Assembly: GCA_028283765.1 (NCBI GenBank) | Contig: JAPWJY010000008.1 | Coordinates: 1,183,001 to 1,247,000, forward strand | Direction of reading: 5' to 3' | DNA: 64,000 nucleotides | Source: Parvibaculaceae bacterium | Lineage (GTDB): Bacteria > Pseudomonadota > Alphaproteobacteria > Parvibaculales > Parvibaculaceae | Part shown: piece by piece, positions 35,150 to 43,952 of the stretch | Numbering within the stretch: the stretch's first letter is position 1 | Layout: each line of letters starts with the position of its first letter | Translations under genes and position numbers: made by a program | Notes under the pieces: model-generated | What the model saw: the letters and a program-made list of their open reading frames with translations, nothing else | The model's database searches: none | Told to the model about the DNA's origin: nothing

Positions 35150-36634
35150 ATGCTTTTCAACGATCCCGTTTTTTTATTCGCATTCCTGCCGGTCTCGCTG
35201 ATCGCGTCCTATGCCGCGCGCGCGCTGTTCGGGCGGGAAGGGGCACTCGCCACGCTGGTGCTGGCCTCGATCATCTTTTATGGCTGGTGGAATCCGGTCT
35301 ATCTGCCGTTGCTCGGCGGACTCGCGGTTTTCAACTTCGTGCTGGCGCGCTTCATCGTGAAGGAGCGGGGCAAGGCGGCGGAGGGGTTGGCGACGGCGCT
35401 CACCATATTCGGCGTGACGGTCGATCTGGGCGCGCTCGCCTGGTTCAAATATACCGACTTCTTCATTGGCACCATGAATGCCGCCATAGGCACCTCATGG
35501 ACCTTGCTGCATATCGTGCTGCCGCTCGGCATTTCCTTTTTCACCTTCCAGAAGATCGCCTATCTGGTCGATGCGCGCCGCGGCGAGGTGGAGCCGCACA
35601 GCTTTCTCGAATACTGCTTCTTCGTGATGTTCTTTCCGCAGCTGATCGCGGGACCGATCGTCCATCACAAGGAAATCTTCAGCCAGACGCATGAGAAGAA
35701 CGCTTTCCGCTTCGATCTTTCCAATATCAGCGTCGGCCTGACGATATTTCTGATCGGCCTCTTCAAGAAGGTCGTGATCGCGGACAATCTCGCACCGATT
35801 GTGAGCCATGCTTTCGGGGCGGCCGCCGGGCCTGAGCCGATGGGTTTTCTTCTCGCCTGGCAGGGCATGGCCGCCTACACGCTTCAGCTTTATTTCGATT
35901 TCTCCGGCTATTCGGACATGGCCATCGGCGCGTCGCGCATGTTCGGCATCCGGCTGCCGCTCAATTTCGACTCGCCCTACCAGTCGGCCAGCATCATTGA
36001 GTTCTGGCGGCGCTGGCACATGACGCTCTCGCGGTTTCTGCGCGACTATCTCTATATCGGTCTCGGCGGCAACCGGCATGGCCGCGTCCGGCGCTATTTC
36101 AACCTGATGGCGACCATGACGCTCGGCGGCCTCTGGCATGGCGCTGCCTGGACCTTCGTGATCTGGGGTTTTCTCCATGGTCTGGCGCTGATCGTCAATC
36201 ATGCCTGGCGGGCGGTTTTCCCCCGGCGCATCGGCGCATGGTGGTCGCTGGCGATGGCAAGGCTGATAACACTGCTGTTCGTTGCTTTGGCCTGGGTGCC
36301 GTTCCGCGCGCCGGGCCTTGAGGCGGCGGGACATTTGCTGAAAGGGCTCGTCACCCTGCCGGGTGCCGGGGAATGGAGGCAGATGCCCTTTGCGCTGCTG
36401 GCGCTCATTGTCGCTGTGGCCGGGCTCTGGCTGGTGCCGAACACGCAGCAATGGCTGGCGAACTACCGGCCCGCCTATAATTACGGGCCGCAGGAACATG
36501 AGAAGGATAAACCACTGCTGATAAAGAACCTCTGGTCGCCGGGAACCCGGCAGGCCGTGCTGGTTGGCCTGTTCGCGGCGCTGAGCTTCCTCAGCCTGCA
36601 ACGGGTCAGCGAATTCCTCTATTTCCAGTTTTGA
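35150..36634 (+). CDS. MBOAT family O-acyltransferase (AlgI-like)
   Basis: 494 residues with about ten or more membrane helices. It begins MLFNDPVFLFAFLPVSLIAS, has FFTFQKIAYLVDARRGEVEP and FFPQLIAGPIVHHKEIF, the FWRRWHMTLSRFLRDYLYI block (about 285-303) and the catalytic-His region TLGGLWHGAAWTFVIWGFLHG (about 324-344). These are the hallmarks of AlgI/PatA-type transferases that pass acyl groups across the inner membrane. The next gene encodes an AlgJ-like exported partner. No alginate or cellulose genes are near, so the acceptor (a polysaccharide, peptidoglycan or other envelope glycan) is unknown. Confidence 0.9.
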   Translation: MLFNDPVFLFAFLPVSLIASYAARALFGREGALATLVLASIIFYGWWNPVYLPLLGGLAVFNFVLARFIVKERGKAAEGLATALTIFGVTVDLGALAWFKYTDFFIGTMNAAIGTSWTLLHIVLPLGISFFTFQKIAYLVDARRGEVEPHSFLEYCFFVMFFPQLIAGPIVHHKEIFSQTHEKNAFRFDLSNISVGLTIFLIGLFKKVVIADNLAPIVSHAFGAAAGPEPMGFLLAWQGMAAYTLQLYFDFSGYSDMAIGASRMFGIRLPLNFDSPYQSASIIEFWRRWHMTLSRFLRDYLYIGLGGNRHGRVRRYFNLMATMTLGGLWHGAAWTFVIWGFLHGLALIVNHAWRAVFPRRIGAWWSLAMARLITLLFVALAWVPFRAPGLEAAGHLLKGLVTLPGAGEWRQMPFALLALIVAVAGLWLVPNTQQWLANYRPAYNYGPQEHEKDKPLLIKNLWSPGTRQAVLVGLFAALSFLSLQRVSEFLYFQF

Positions 36635-36641
36635 GTGATCC

Positions 36642-37664
36642 ATGAACCGTTCGTTTACCGCATATCTGACGGTCATGGTCGCCACCATCATGCTGGTCTG
36701 CGCCTTTGTTTTTGGCGTCAACTGGCTGGTGGACCCGCTCTGGTATCATGGCGGCAACCGGCTTACCGGCGAGAATTTCCGCTTCGATGAGCGCGCGCAG
36801 AAGATCAACGCCCTGCTGCCGAACAAGGATGCCTATGACTGCATCATCTTCGGCAGCTCGCGCACCGTGGTTCTGCCTGCGAGCGCCATTCCGGGACATC
36901 GCTGCTTCAATCTGGCTTTTTCCGCCGGCACGATGGAGGAGTTCGTGCCTTACGCGGCCTATCTGAAATCCATCGGCATGGACCCGAAAATCATCATTGT
37001 CGGGGTCGATGATTTCCAGTTCTACAAGGGGGATGCGGAAATGACCGTCCCCTCTTTCATCACGCAGAAAAAGCCGCCCCGTTCGGTCTGGCTGAGCTAC
37101 CTGACGCTGGATGCGTTCGGCATGTCGCTCCATGCGCTCAGGGGCGCTTCGGGCGATGAATGGATCATCGGGCGGAATCTGGAAGTCTCGCGGCTTCAGC
37201 TCAACAGCTATGATCCTCAGACAGATAAATCAGGTCTTGTCCCCGCCCAATCCTATAATGCCGGACGCAGCGCGGATTATGCCAAAATCCGGGCTCTTTT
37301 CCCGGCGGCGCAGATGGTCGGCTATGTGCCGCCGCTCTCGGCATGGCGCATCGCCAACATGCGCAAGGCGCGCGCGCTCGACGCCTATCTCGATATCATC
37401 ACGCAGGCCGCGCAGCATTTCGACCGGTTCAACGATTTCGGCGTGCCCTCGGAAATAACGGCCGATCCCGCCAACAGCTATGACGGCTCGCATTATTCCC
37501 CCGCCATCAACCGCGCCATCGCCGCCGTTCTGATCGGTGGCGATGCTTCGCCCGCGCTTGATCTCAAGCGCCTGTCCCGCGAAGAGGTAACGGCGGCCTA
37601 TCTCGCCGCCCTGGAGAAATATCAGGACCGGCTGGCGCTTACCGGCTCTCCTGCCATTCCTTGA
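36642..37664 (+). CDS. Exported SGNH-like protein, AlgJ/AlgX-type acyltransferase partner
   Basis: 340 residues with a membrane anchor or uncleaved signal (MVATIMLVCAFVFGVNWLV). SGNH-like elements are visible as CIIFGSSRTVVLPAS (about 66-80, GSSR with the nucleophile Ser) and NSYDGSHYSPAINRAI near residue 280 (Asp and His of the triad). The pattern fits periplasmic acetyltransferases that receive acyl groups from an MBOAT partner. It starts 7 bp after that gene. Its 3' end overlaps the convergent DUF6285 gene by 26 bp. Confidence 0.75.
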   Translation: MNRSFTAYLTVMVATIMLVCAFVFGVNWLVDPLWYHGGNRLTGENFRFDERAQKINALLPNKDAYDCIIFGSSRTVVLPASAIPGHRCFNLAFSAGTMEEFVPYAAYLKSIGMDPKIIIVGVDDFQFYKGDAEMTVPSFITQKKPPRSVWLSYLTLDAFGMSLHALRGASGDEWIIGRNLEVSRLQLNSYDPQTDKSGLVPAQSYNAGRSADYAKIRALFPAAQMVGYVPPLSAWRIANMRKARALDAYLDIITQAAQHFDRFNDFGVPSEITADPANSYDGSHYSPAINRAIAAVLIGGDASPALDLKRLSREEVTAAYLAALEKYQDRLALTGSPAIP

Positions 37665-38025
37665 GGGCGCGGCGATAGCCTGAATAGTTGGGCTGGTCGA
37701 TGGCAAGCTTGGTCAGCGTCGTCGCCCAGAGATGTTCGCCGAGCGCTGTCGTTTCCAGCGTCAGTTCGCCGGTTTCGATCTTGCCGCAGAGCTCCCGGTT
37801 CAGTTCTTCAAGCGCGCCGTCATGGCCGAGCAGGGCGGCGAGGCGTTCGCGTTCCTGCATCTCGGCGGCAGGGGCTACTTCCAGCTCCCGTTTGATGATG
37901 TCGAGCGCGTTGGCGGCGACCCGGGCGTGAAAGGCCGTATGGCCCTGCAATTGCGGCATGGCGTGTTCGCGGATGAAATTCGCGACGGCCTCGACAAGTT
38001 CGATCGCGGAGGGTTTGTCCTGCAT
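37639..38025 (-). CDS. DUF6285 domain protein
   Basis: 128 residues, predicted all-helical and soluble: PSAIELVEAVANFIREHAMPQ at the start, HARVAANALDIIKRELEVAP in the middle and LGEHLWATTLTKLAIDQPNY near the end. This matches the small DUF6285 family, which is commonly found directly beside a phosphotransferase of the acyl-CoA dehydrogenase-associated type, as here (11 bp gap). Function is unknown. Its 3' end overlaps the converging AlgJ-like gene. Confidence 0.8.
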   Translation of the reverse strand: MQDKPSAIELVEAVANFIREHAMPQLQGHTAFHARVAANALDIIKRELEVAPAAEMQERERLAALLGHDGALEELNRELCGKIETGELTLETTALGEHLWATTLTKLAIDQPNYSGYRRALKEWQESR

Positions 38026-38036
38026 GGTTCTGATCC

Positions 38037-39032
38037 TTATCCGCGCGGCGCGAGCAGGCGCAACAGGTCGATTTCGGTTTCCGAGGAGCGCCGTCCGATG
38101 GTGGCCCGCTCGACGGAGCCATCGTGCCGGAAGCCCTCATACATGCTGGTGCACATCACACCCCATTTGAGCGAACCGAGCACCTCCCAGAATTTCACCC
38201 GGGCCGGATCGACCTTGCCGCCTCCCGCCGCTTCATAGGCCGCGAACATGTCTTCGCGCTTGCCGAAACCGCCCACCGGATTGTCGATATTGCCGAAACG
38301 CCAGGAATTGACGCAGATCCAGCCCAGATCCTCCATCGGGTCGCCGAGATGGGCCAGTTCCCAGTCCAGCACCGCGCGCACGCCCTCCGGCCCGATCATC
38401 AGGTTGCCGTGACGGAAATCGCCGTGCACCAGCGTAAGCTCCGTGTTCTGCGGGGCGTTGTCGCGCAGCCAGCGGAAGGCAAGCTCGAACACCGGGTGCG
38501 GATGGCCGTGGGTCTTGTAGGTGTGCCAGTACTGCTCGACCTCGCTCGCGCCCGGCGATACGCGCAGTTCCGGCAGGGACGCCCGGTCGATATTGTGGAG
38601 GCGGGCGAGGATTTCACCGCATTGGGCGGCCATGATGGGACGGGCACTGGCGAATTCATCGTCACGCAGAATTTTGCGGGCGATGGTTTCGCCCTCGACC
38701 CGGCCCATGATGAAGCCATGGCCGAGATCGTCGCCCGGCTGGAGAACATGGCGCACCGGCGGCACGGGCACCCCGGCTTTTTCCGCGAGCCCGATCAGGA
38801 TGGCCTCGGTTTCGAGCATGACGGCGGTGTCGCGTTTGCTGCTTTCCCCGCCCGGCGCGCGGCGCAGGATGAGCGGTATTTCGCCGCTCTCGGTTGTCGC
38901 CGAGAAGGCCCACGTTTCCTGGCTGGCGCCCCCGGAAAGACGTTTCAGTCCCGTGGCGCCCGTGGCGTCCGCGATATGAGCTCGCGCCACGTCCGCGAGT
39001 TGCGAAGCGATGTTTTCAGATCCTGCGGCCAT
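38037..39032 (-). CDS. Phosphotransferase (APH-fold, acyl-CoA dehydrogenase-associated type)
   Basis: 331 residues from the ATG at 39032, which has AAGAGG just upstream; an ATG at 39050 is an alternative. Kinase-fold motifs: RLSGGASQETWAF (phosphate-binding loop, about 35-47), LILRRAPGG (ATP Lys/Arg), the catalytic LVHGDFRHGNLMIG (about 201-214) and metal-binding VLDWELAHLGDPMEDLGW (about 220-237). Homologues act with acyl-CoA dehydrogenases (ACAD10/11-like) and probably phosphorylate a hydroxyacyl-CoA. Substrate here is unproved. It is co-transcribed with DUF6285. Confidence 0.87.
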   Translation of the reverse strand: MAAGSENIASQLADVARAHIADATGATGLKRLSGGASQETWAFSATTESGEIPLILRRAPGGESSKRDTAVMLETEAILIGLAEKAGVPVPPVRHVLQPGDDLGHGFIMGRVEGETIARKILRDDEFASARPIMAAQCGEILARLHNIDRASLPELRVSPGASEVEQYWHTYKTHGHPHPVFELAFRWLRDNAPQNTELTLVHGDFRHGNLMIGPEGVRAVLDWELAHLGDPMEDLGWICVNSWRFGNIDNPVGGFGKREDMFAAYEAAGGGKVDPARVKFWEVLGSLKWGVMCTSMYEGFRHDGSVERATIGRRSSETEIDLLRLLAPRG

Positions 39033-39154
39033 GTCCTCTTCTTCCCACACATCAGCAGCGCCGTTACCCGGCTTCTTGGGCTCCTTTGTGGCATGAACTG
39101 CGGGCCAAGATAAGACTTTCGTATGGATTTTGAAGCATTGGCTATCGGGGCCTT

Positions 39155-39198
39155 GCTGACGCTACGTCGGAGAGGAATCCGCACTCCGTTTCGTCAGC
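39155..39198 (-). terminator. Extended hairpin downstream of the VanX-type gene
   Basis: Nested stems GCTGACG/CGTCAGC (39155-39161, 39192-39198) and CGGAG/CTCCG (39168-39172, 39184-39188) start 10 nt after the stop of the gene at 39208. There is no U-run, so it is a termination or mRNA-end structure only by position. Confidence 0.35.
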
Positions 39199-39207
39199 GT
39201 GTATTCA

Positions 39208-39819
39208 TCAGCGTACCGGGAAATTATGATAGGTGTCGGGGAAGGGTTCGCCCTTCAGCGTGAAGTGCCACCATTCCTCGGGGATATTGGCAAAGCCGTG
39301 TTTTCCCATCAGCGCGAGCAGCCATTGCCGGTGCGCGGCGGCCTCGGGCGATATGGTGTCATGCGCTGTGTGCGAGCGAGGGTCGAAGAGATCGAAGGGC
39401 GTGCCGAAGTCGAGTTCGTGACCTTGCGCATCGATGATGGTGAGATCAACCGTGCTGCCCCGGCTGTGGCTGGAGCGCCGGGCGAGATAGCCAAGATCGA
39501 ACAGGTCGCGCTTGTCCAGATTTGGGTAATAGTCCGCCTTGGCGATCTGGTCGTCGGCATCCTGCGACCAGCGGATGAATTCATCCACGGCGCATTGCGG
39601 GCGGTAGCCGTCGAAAATCTTCAGCCGCCGGTTTTGCCGCGCCGCCTCCGCCTGCACGCCCTTCAGCGCCTCGGCGGCCTCAAGGGTCACGATGCAGACA
39701 GGGGCTTCATAGCCCGGCACCGGACGGCCCAGAAAATTGTCCGGGCCGTGATAGCGGATGTCGAGGACAAGGCCCGGCACATGGGCGTCGAGATAGACAA
39801 AACCGGAAGGAAGACCCAC
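39208..39819 (-). CDS. D-Ala-D-Ala dipeptidase (VanX/DdpX-like)
   Basis: 203 residues from a GTG at 39819 (MGLPSGFVYLDAHVPGLVLD); AGGAG lies seven bases upstream and the start is 11 bp after the preceding gene's stop. Zinc-peptidase motifs of family M15D are complete: SSHSRGSTVDLTII (His and Asp ligands, about 109-122) and IPEEWWHFTL (catalytic Glu and third His ligand, about 182-191), plus FDGYRPQCAVDEFIRW with the catalytic Arg. No signal peptide is seen, so it should be cytoplasmic and recycle D-Ala-D-Ala, as DdpX does; no vanHA-like genes are near, so a resistance role is unlikely. Confidence 0.87.
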   Translation of the reverse strand: MGLPSGFVYLDAHVPGLVLDIRYHGPDNFLGRPVPGYEAPVCIVTLEAAEALKGVQAEAARQNRRLKIFDGYRPQCAVDEFIRWSQDADDQIAKADYYPNLDKRDLFDLGYLARRSSHSRGSTVDLTIIDAQGHELDFGTPFDLFDPRSHTAHDTISPEAAAHRQWLLALMGKHGFANIPEEWWHFTLKGEPFPDTYHNFPVR

Positions 39820-39830
39820 GTTCCCGCTCC

Positions 39831-40697
39831 TCAATCGAGCCTGTATCCAAGGCGGCCGGCCAGATCCTGCATGAACTGCCAGGCGACTCGGCCCGACCGC
39901 GCGCCCCGGGTCGTTGCCCATTCCACAGCCTGTGCGCGCAGCTCGTCAGGATCGATCTTGATGCCATAGAAAGACACATAACCGTCGATCATGTCGAGAT
40001 AGTCCGCCTGGCTGCAATTGTGGAAGCCGAGCCACAGGCCGAAGCGATCCGAGAGCGACACCTTTTCCTCCACGGCCTCGGACGGGTTGATGGCCGTCGA
40101 GCGCTCGTTGTCGAGCATGTCGCGGGGCAGCAGGTGGCGGCGGTTGGAGGTGGCATAGAACAGCACATTGGCCGGGCGGCCCTCGATGCCGCCGTCGAGC
40201 ACGGCCTTGAGGGACTTGTAGCTGGTGTCGTCGTGGTCGAACGAAAGGTCGTCGCAGAAGATGATGACCCGGCGGCCCTGACCGCGAAGCTGGCCCATCA
40301 GGCGGGGCAGGCTCTCGATTTCCTCGCGGTGGATTTCGATGAGCACGAGGCTGTGCGGCTCTCTCAGATTGATGTCGGCGTGGGCGGCCTTGACCAGCGA
40401 GCTTTTGCCCATGCCGCGGGCGCCCCAGAGCAGGGTGTTGTTGGCGGGCAGGCCGCTGGCGAAGCGGCGGGTATTGTCGAGGAGAATGTCACGGACGTGA
40501 TCGACGCCCTTCAGCAGGGAAAGATCGACCCGCGAGACGTCCGGCACCGGCTCAAGCCGGTCCTCCGCGCCGTTCCAGACAAAGGCGTCCGCGCTGTCGA
40601 GCGAGGCGGGGGCAGGGCGGGCAGGCGCGAGCCGTTCCAGCGCGTCCGCGACCCGGCGCAGCGCTGCCAGCTTCTTTTCCTTGTATGGCTTACTCAT
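39831..40697 (-). CDS. DUF815-family AAA ATPase
   Basis: 288 residues from the ATG at 40697 (MSKPYKEKKLAALRRVADAL), with GGGAG eight bases upstream; longer starts are rejected for lack of family similarity. Walker A is LLWGARGMGKSSLVKA (about 98-113), Walker B is VIIFCDDLSFD (about 150-160), and FYATSNRRHLLPRD gives the sensor region. The C-terminal RSGRVAWQFMQDLAGR is also conserved. DUF815 proteins are widespread in proteobacteria and their role is unknown. It is transcribed with the VanX-type gene. Confidence 0.88.
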   Translation of the reverse strand: MSKPYKEKKLAALRRVADALERLAPARPAPASLDSADAFVWNGAEDRLEPVPDVSRVDLSLLKGVDHVRDILLDNTRRFASGLPANNTLLWGARGMGKSSLVKAAHADINLREPHSLVLIEIHREEIESLPRLMGQLRGQGRRVIIFCDDLSFDHDDTSYKSLKAVLDGGIEGRPANVLFYATSNRRHLLPRDMLDNERSTAINPSEAVEEKVSLSDRFGLWLGFHNCSQADYLDMIDGYVSFYGIKIDPDELRAQAVEWATTRGARSGRVAWQFMQDLAGRLGYRLD

Positions 40698-40874
40698 CAC
40701 ATATCTCCCGTAGATTCCGGAGCGGACCCTAGCACCGCCGCGGCAAGGCCGGCAAACGCTGGTTAATCCTTGTTTTTGCAAGGAGATTTGCGGCAGATGG
40801 CGGGAGAGGCTGGCCGTGCGGGGACATTACAAAACGGTTAGGCGGCCTTGGGGGCCTCACTCTGGCCCCTGCGC

Positions 40875-40902
40875 TTGCAATGAGGGCCGTGCCCGCTATA
40901 GT
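40875..40902 (+). promoter_or_regulatory. Promoter of yajC-secD-secF
   Basis: TTGCAA at 40875-40880, 16-nt spacer, TATAGT (5 of 6) at 40897-40902, about 62 nt before yajC. Confidence 0.55.
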
Positions 40903-40964
40903 CCGCCCGCTACGAAAAATGAGGGGCAGGGCCGGTTCGGGGCCGATTCCCATAGGAGACATAT

Positions 40965-41297
40965 ATGTTTTCCAGTGCAACTGGCGCCGGTGCAGAGAAC
41001 TTCCTCGTCACGATCTTTCCGTTCGTGCTCGTGTTCGTCATCATCTACTTCATGATCATCCGGCCGCAGCAGCGCCGCGTGAAGGCCCATCAGGATATGG
41101 TGAATAACGTGCGCCGTGGCGACGTGGTGGTGACCTCGGGCGGCATCATCGGCAAGGTGGTCAAGGTTGGCGAGGATAATGAAATCCAGGTCGAGATCGC
41201 CGAGGGGGTCAAGATTCGCGTGATCAAGTCGACCCTTACCGAAGTGCGCTCCAAGGGCGAACCGGCACCTGCCAGCAGTAACACACCCGGCAAATAA
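40965..41297 (+). CDS. yajC: Preprotein translocase subunit YajC
   Basis: 110 residues with one membrane helix (FLVTIFPFVLVFVIIYFMII, about 12-31), followed by RPQQRRVKAHQDMVNNVRRG and VVTSGGIIGKVVKVGEDNEIQVEIAEGVKIRVI, the standard YajC sequence. It associates with SecDF in the inner membrane to assist protein export. TAGGAGACATAT precedes the ATG. First gene of the yajC-secD-secF cluster. Confidence 0.96.
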   Translation: MFSSATGAGAENFLVTIFPFVLVFVIIYFMIIRPQQRRVKAHQDMVNNVRRGDVVVTSGGIIGKVVKVGEDNEIQVEIAEGVKIRVIKSTLTEVRSKGEPAPASSNTPGK

Positions 41298-41354
41298 CAA
41301 TCAGACTTCTTGAGGGGCGGGCCTTTCCCCGGACGGGGCCCGGAGATCAACCGA

Positions 41355-42959
41355 ATGCTTCATTTCGATCGCTGGAAGATCTTTCTGATCCTCTTTGTGA
41401 GCTTCGCGGCGTTTCTGTACAGCGCGCCCAATGTCGTGCCCAAAAGCGCCCTTGAGGGGTTGCCCTCATGGCTTCCGCACAAGCAGGTGAGCCTGGGCCT
41501 CGATCTGCGCGGCGGCTCCTATCTGCTGCTTGAGGTTGACACCGCCGTCGCCCTGCGCGACCGGCTCCAGAGCATCACGTCCGATGTGCGCCGCGTGCTG
41601 CGCGACGAGCAGATCGCCTATACCGGGCTCGGCCTCAACGCCGGGGCGGTGACCGTGCGTATCACCGACGCCGCCGACGTGGAGAAGGCGGAAACCGCCA
41701 TCGGCAAGCTCGCGACCTATGTGGCAAGCACCTCGGCTGCGGGGCTTCCCCAGAAGGATCTTCTGGTCAGCGCCGACGGGACACTTCTCTCCATCACCTT
41801 CAGCGAGGCCGCCAAGGTCGCCCGCACCCAGTCCGCCATCGACCAGTCGATTGAGATCGTCCGCCGCCGCATCGATGAGCTGGGCACGACCGAACCCCAG
41901 ATCCAGCAGCAGGGCAAGGATCGCATTCTGGTGCAGGTGCCCGGCTTGCAGGATCCGGCCCGCCTGAAGGCGCTGCTCGGGCAGACCGCCAAGCTGAACT
42001 TCCAGCTTGTCGACACCTCGATGACGGCGCAGCAGGCCATGGCAACGGCCGTGCCGCCTGGCTCCCAGATTCTCATGTCCACGGACAAGGAGCCGCACCC
42101 CATCCTTGTCGAGCGCCGCATTCTCGTGGGCGGCGACAGCCTTGTGGACGCGCAGCCGGGCTTTGACTCGCGTACTGGCGAGCCGGTAGTGAATTTCCAC
42201 TTCGATTCCAACGGCGCGCGCCGCTTCGCCGAGGCGACCACGCAGAACGTGAACAAGCCGTTCGCCATCGTGCTCGACAACAAGGTGGTGTCCGCTCCCA
42301 TGATCCGCGAGCCGATCACGGGCGGGCAGGGGCAGATCAGCGGCAGCTTCACCATCCAGACGGCCAACGATCTGGCCATTCTGCTGCGCGCAGGCGCGCT
42401 GCCCGCGCCCTTGAACATTCTTGAAGAACGCACGGTCGGGCCGGGCCTTGGCGCGGACTCGATCAAGGCCGGCACGACGGCGACGCTCATCGGCCTTGTC
42501 GGCGTCATCGTCTTCATGTTCGTCTGCTACGGGCTCTTCGGCTTCCTCGCCAATGTCGCGCTGATCATCAATATCGCGATGATCATCGGCATTCTGTCGC
42601 TGTTGCAGGCGACGCTGACCTTGCCCGGCATCGCGGGCATCGTGCTCACCATTGGCATGGCCGTCGATGCGAACGTGCTTATCTATGAGCGTATCCGTGA
42701 AGAAGTGCGCGCGGGCAAGACGCCGATTTCGGCGGTCGGCACCGGATATACCCGCGCTTTCGGTACGATCATGGATGCCAACATCACGAACTTCATCTCG
42801 GCGGCGATCTTGTTCGAGGTGGGTTCAGGTCCTGTGCGCGGCTTTGCCGTGGCGCACGCCATCGGTATTCTGACGTCGGTTTTCACCTCCTTCACGGTGA
42901 ACCGGCTGATGGTGTCGACCTGGCTGCGCTGGCGCCGCCCCAAGACCATCAACATTTGA
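41355..42959 (+). CDS. secD: Protein translocase subunit SecD
   Basis: 534 residues from the ATG at 41355 (MLHFDRWKIFLILFVSFAAF), GGAG nine bases upstream. The P1 domain begins after the first helix with LGLDLRGGSYLLLEVD (about 44-59). Later come RIDELGTTEPQIQQQGKDRI, FAIVLDNKVVSAPMIREPI, and the membrane block LTIGMAVDANVLIYERIREE with the conserved Asp (about 439-458). SecD uses proton-motive force to pull substrates across the membrane with SecF. secF follows after 15 bp. Confidence 0.97.
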   Translation: MLHFDRWKIFLILFVSFAAFLYSAPNVVPKSALEGLPSWLPHKQVSLGLDLRGGSYLLLEVDTAVALRDRLQSITSDVRRVLRDEQIAYTGLGLNAGAVTVRITDAADVEKAETAIGKLATYVASTSAAGLPQKDLLVSADGTLLSITFSEAAKVARTQSAIDQSIEIVRRRIDELGTTEPQIQQQGKDRILVQVPGLQDPARLKALLGQTAKLNFQLVDTSMTAQQAMATAVPPGSQILMSTDKEPHPILVERRILVGGDSLVDAQPGFDSRTGEPVVNFHFDSNGARRFAEATTQNVNKPFAIVLDNKVVSAPMIREPITGGQGQISGSFTIQTANDLAILLRAGALPAPLNILEERTVGPGLGADSIKAGTTATLIGLVGVIVFMFVCYGLFGFLANVALIINIAMIIGILSLLQATLTLPGIAGIVLTIGMAVDANVLIYERIREEVRAGKTPISAVGTGYTRAFGTIMDANITNFISAAILFEVGSGPVRGFAVAHAIGILTSVFTSFTVNRLMVSTWLRWRRPKTINI

Positions 42960-42974
42960 GCGGGAACGGCGAAC

Positions 42975-43937
42975 ATGAAACTTCTTCGACTTTTCCCCGA
43001 CCAGCCCAAGCTGCATTTCGTCCGCTATCGCCATATAGCGGTCGGTCTCTCGATTGCAGTGATTCTGGCGGCCTTTGTGCTGCTGTTCACGCGCGGCCTC
43101 AATTTCGGCATCGACTTCAAGGGCGGCATCGCCATGGAGGTCACGACCTCCGGCCCGGCCGACGTCTCCGGCCTGCGCGAGCAGCTTGGCGGGCTCAATC
43201 TGGGCGAGGTGACGATCCAGCAATTCGGCGCGGCCGACGACGTGCTGATCCGCGTGTCGCAGCCCAAGGATGCACCGGAGGGAACCGACCAGATCATCGT
43301 CGGCAAGATCAAGGCCGCGCTGGGCGACAAGGTGCAGTACCAGAAGGTCGATATCGTCGGCCCGCAGGTCAGTGGCGAGCTGGTCAATCAGGGCGTGATC
43401 GCCGTGGTGCTCGCGGTCTGCCTGATGTTCGTCTACATCGCCTTCCGGTTCGAATGGCAGTTCGGCCTCGGCGCCGTTCTCGGTCTTGCCCATGACGTGC
43501 TGGCGACCGTGTTCGTCTTTTCGGTCTTCCAGCTTGAGTTCGACCTGACGACGATTGCGGCGCTGCTCACCATCATTGGCTATTCGATGAACGACAAGGT
43601 GGTGGTGTTCGACCGGATGCGCGAGAATCTGCGCAAATACAAGAAAATGGACCTGGGTGAAGTGATCGATCTGTCGGTCAATGAAACCCTGTCGCGCACG
43701 CTGATGACTGCGCTGACGACGCTGATCGCTCTGGTGTCCCTGTTCGTGTTCGGCGGCGAAGTGGTGCGCATCTTTACCTTCACCATGATTTTCGGCGTTT
43801 TTGTCGGCACCTATTCCTCGATCTATATCGGCGCGCCGGTGCTGATGGCGATCGGCGTGAAGCGCGACTGGAGCGGCAACGCGAAGAAGCCTGCGGCGGA
43901 CGCCGCAAAGCCTGCAAAGTCGCCGAAAAAGGCGTAA
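42975..43937 (+). CDS. secF: Protein translocase subunit SecF
   Basis: 320 residues. The N-terminal FGIDFKGGIAMEVTTSGPAD (about 47-66), LAHDVLATVFVFSVFQLEFD, GYSMNDKVVVFDRMRENLRK (about 198-217) and LSRTLMTALTTLIALVSLFVFGG blocks identify SecF. The C-terminal tail is Lys/Ala-rich. It pairs with SecD in the holotranslocon. AACATG start follows secD by 15 bp; Mth938-like gene follows by 15 bp. Confidence 0.97.
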   Translation: MKLLRLFPDQPKLHFVRYRHIAVGLSIAVILAAFVLLFTRGLNFGIDFKGGIAMEVTTSGPADVSGLREQLGGLNLGEVTIQQFGAADDVLIRVSQPKDAPEGTDQIIVGKIKAALGDKVQYQKVDIVGPQVSGELVNQGVIAVVLAVCLMFVYIAFRFEWQFGLGAVLGLAHDVLATVFVFSVFQLEFDLTTIAALLTIIGYSMNDKVVVFDRMRENLRKYKKMDLGEVIDLSVNETLSRTLMTALTTLIALVSLFVFGGEVVRIFTFTMIFGVFVGTYSSIYIGAPVLMAIGVKRDWSGNAKKPAADAAKPAKSPKKA

Positions 43938-43952
43938 GCCGGAAAGCTGCCC

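Noticed and set aside
39208-39819. Vancomycin-resistance role for the VanX-type gene
   Set aside because: There is no vanH/vanA-like ligase or VanRS nearby, the host is a Gram-negative type, and no signal peptide is present; a recycling dipeptidase is simpler.
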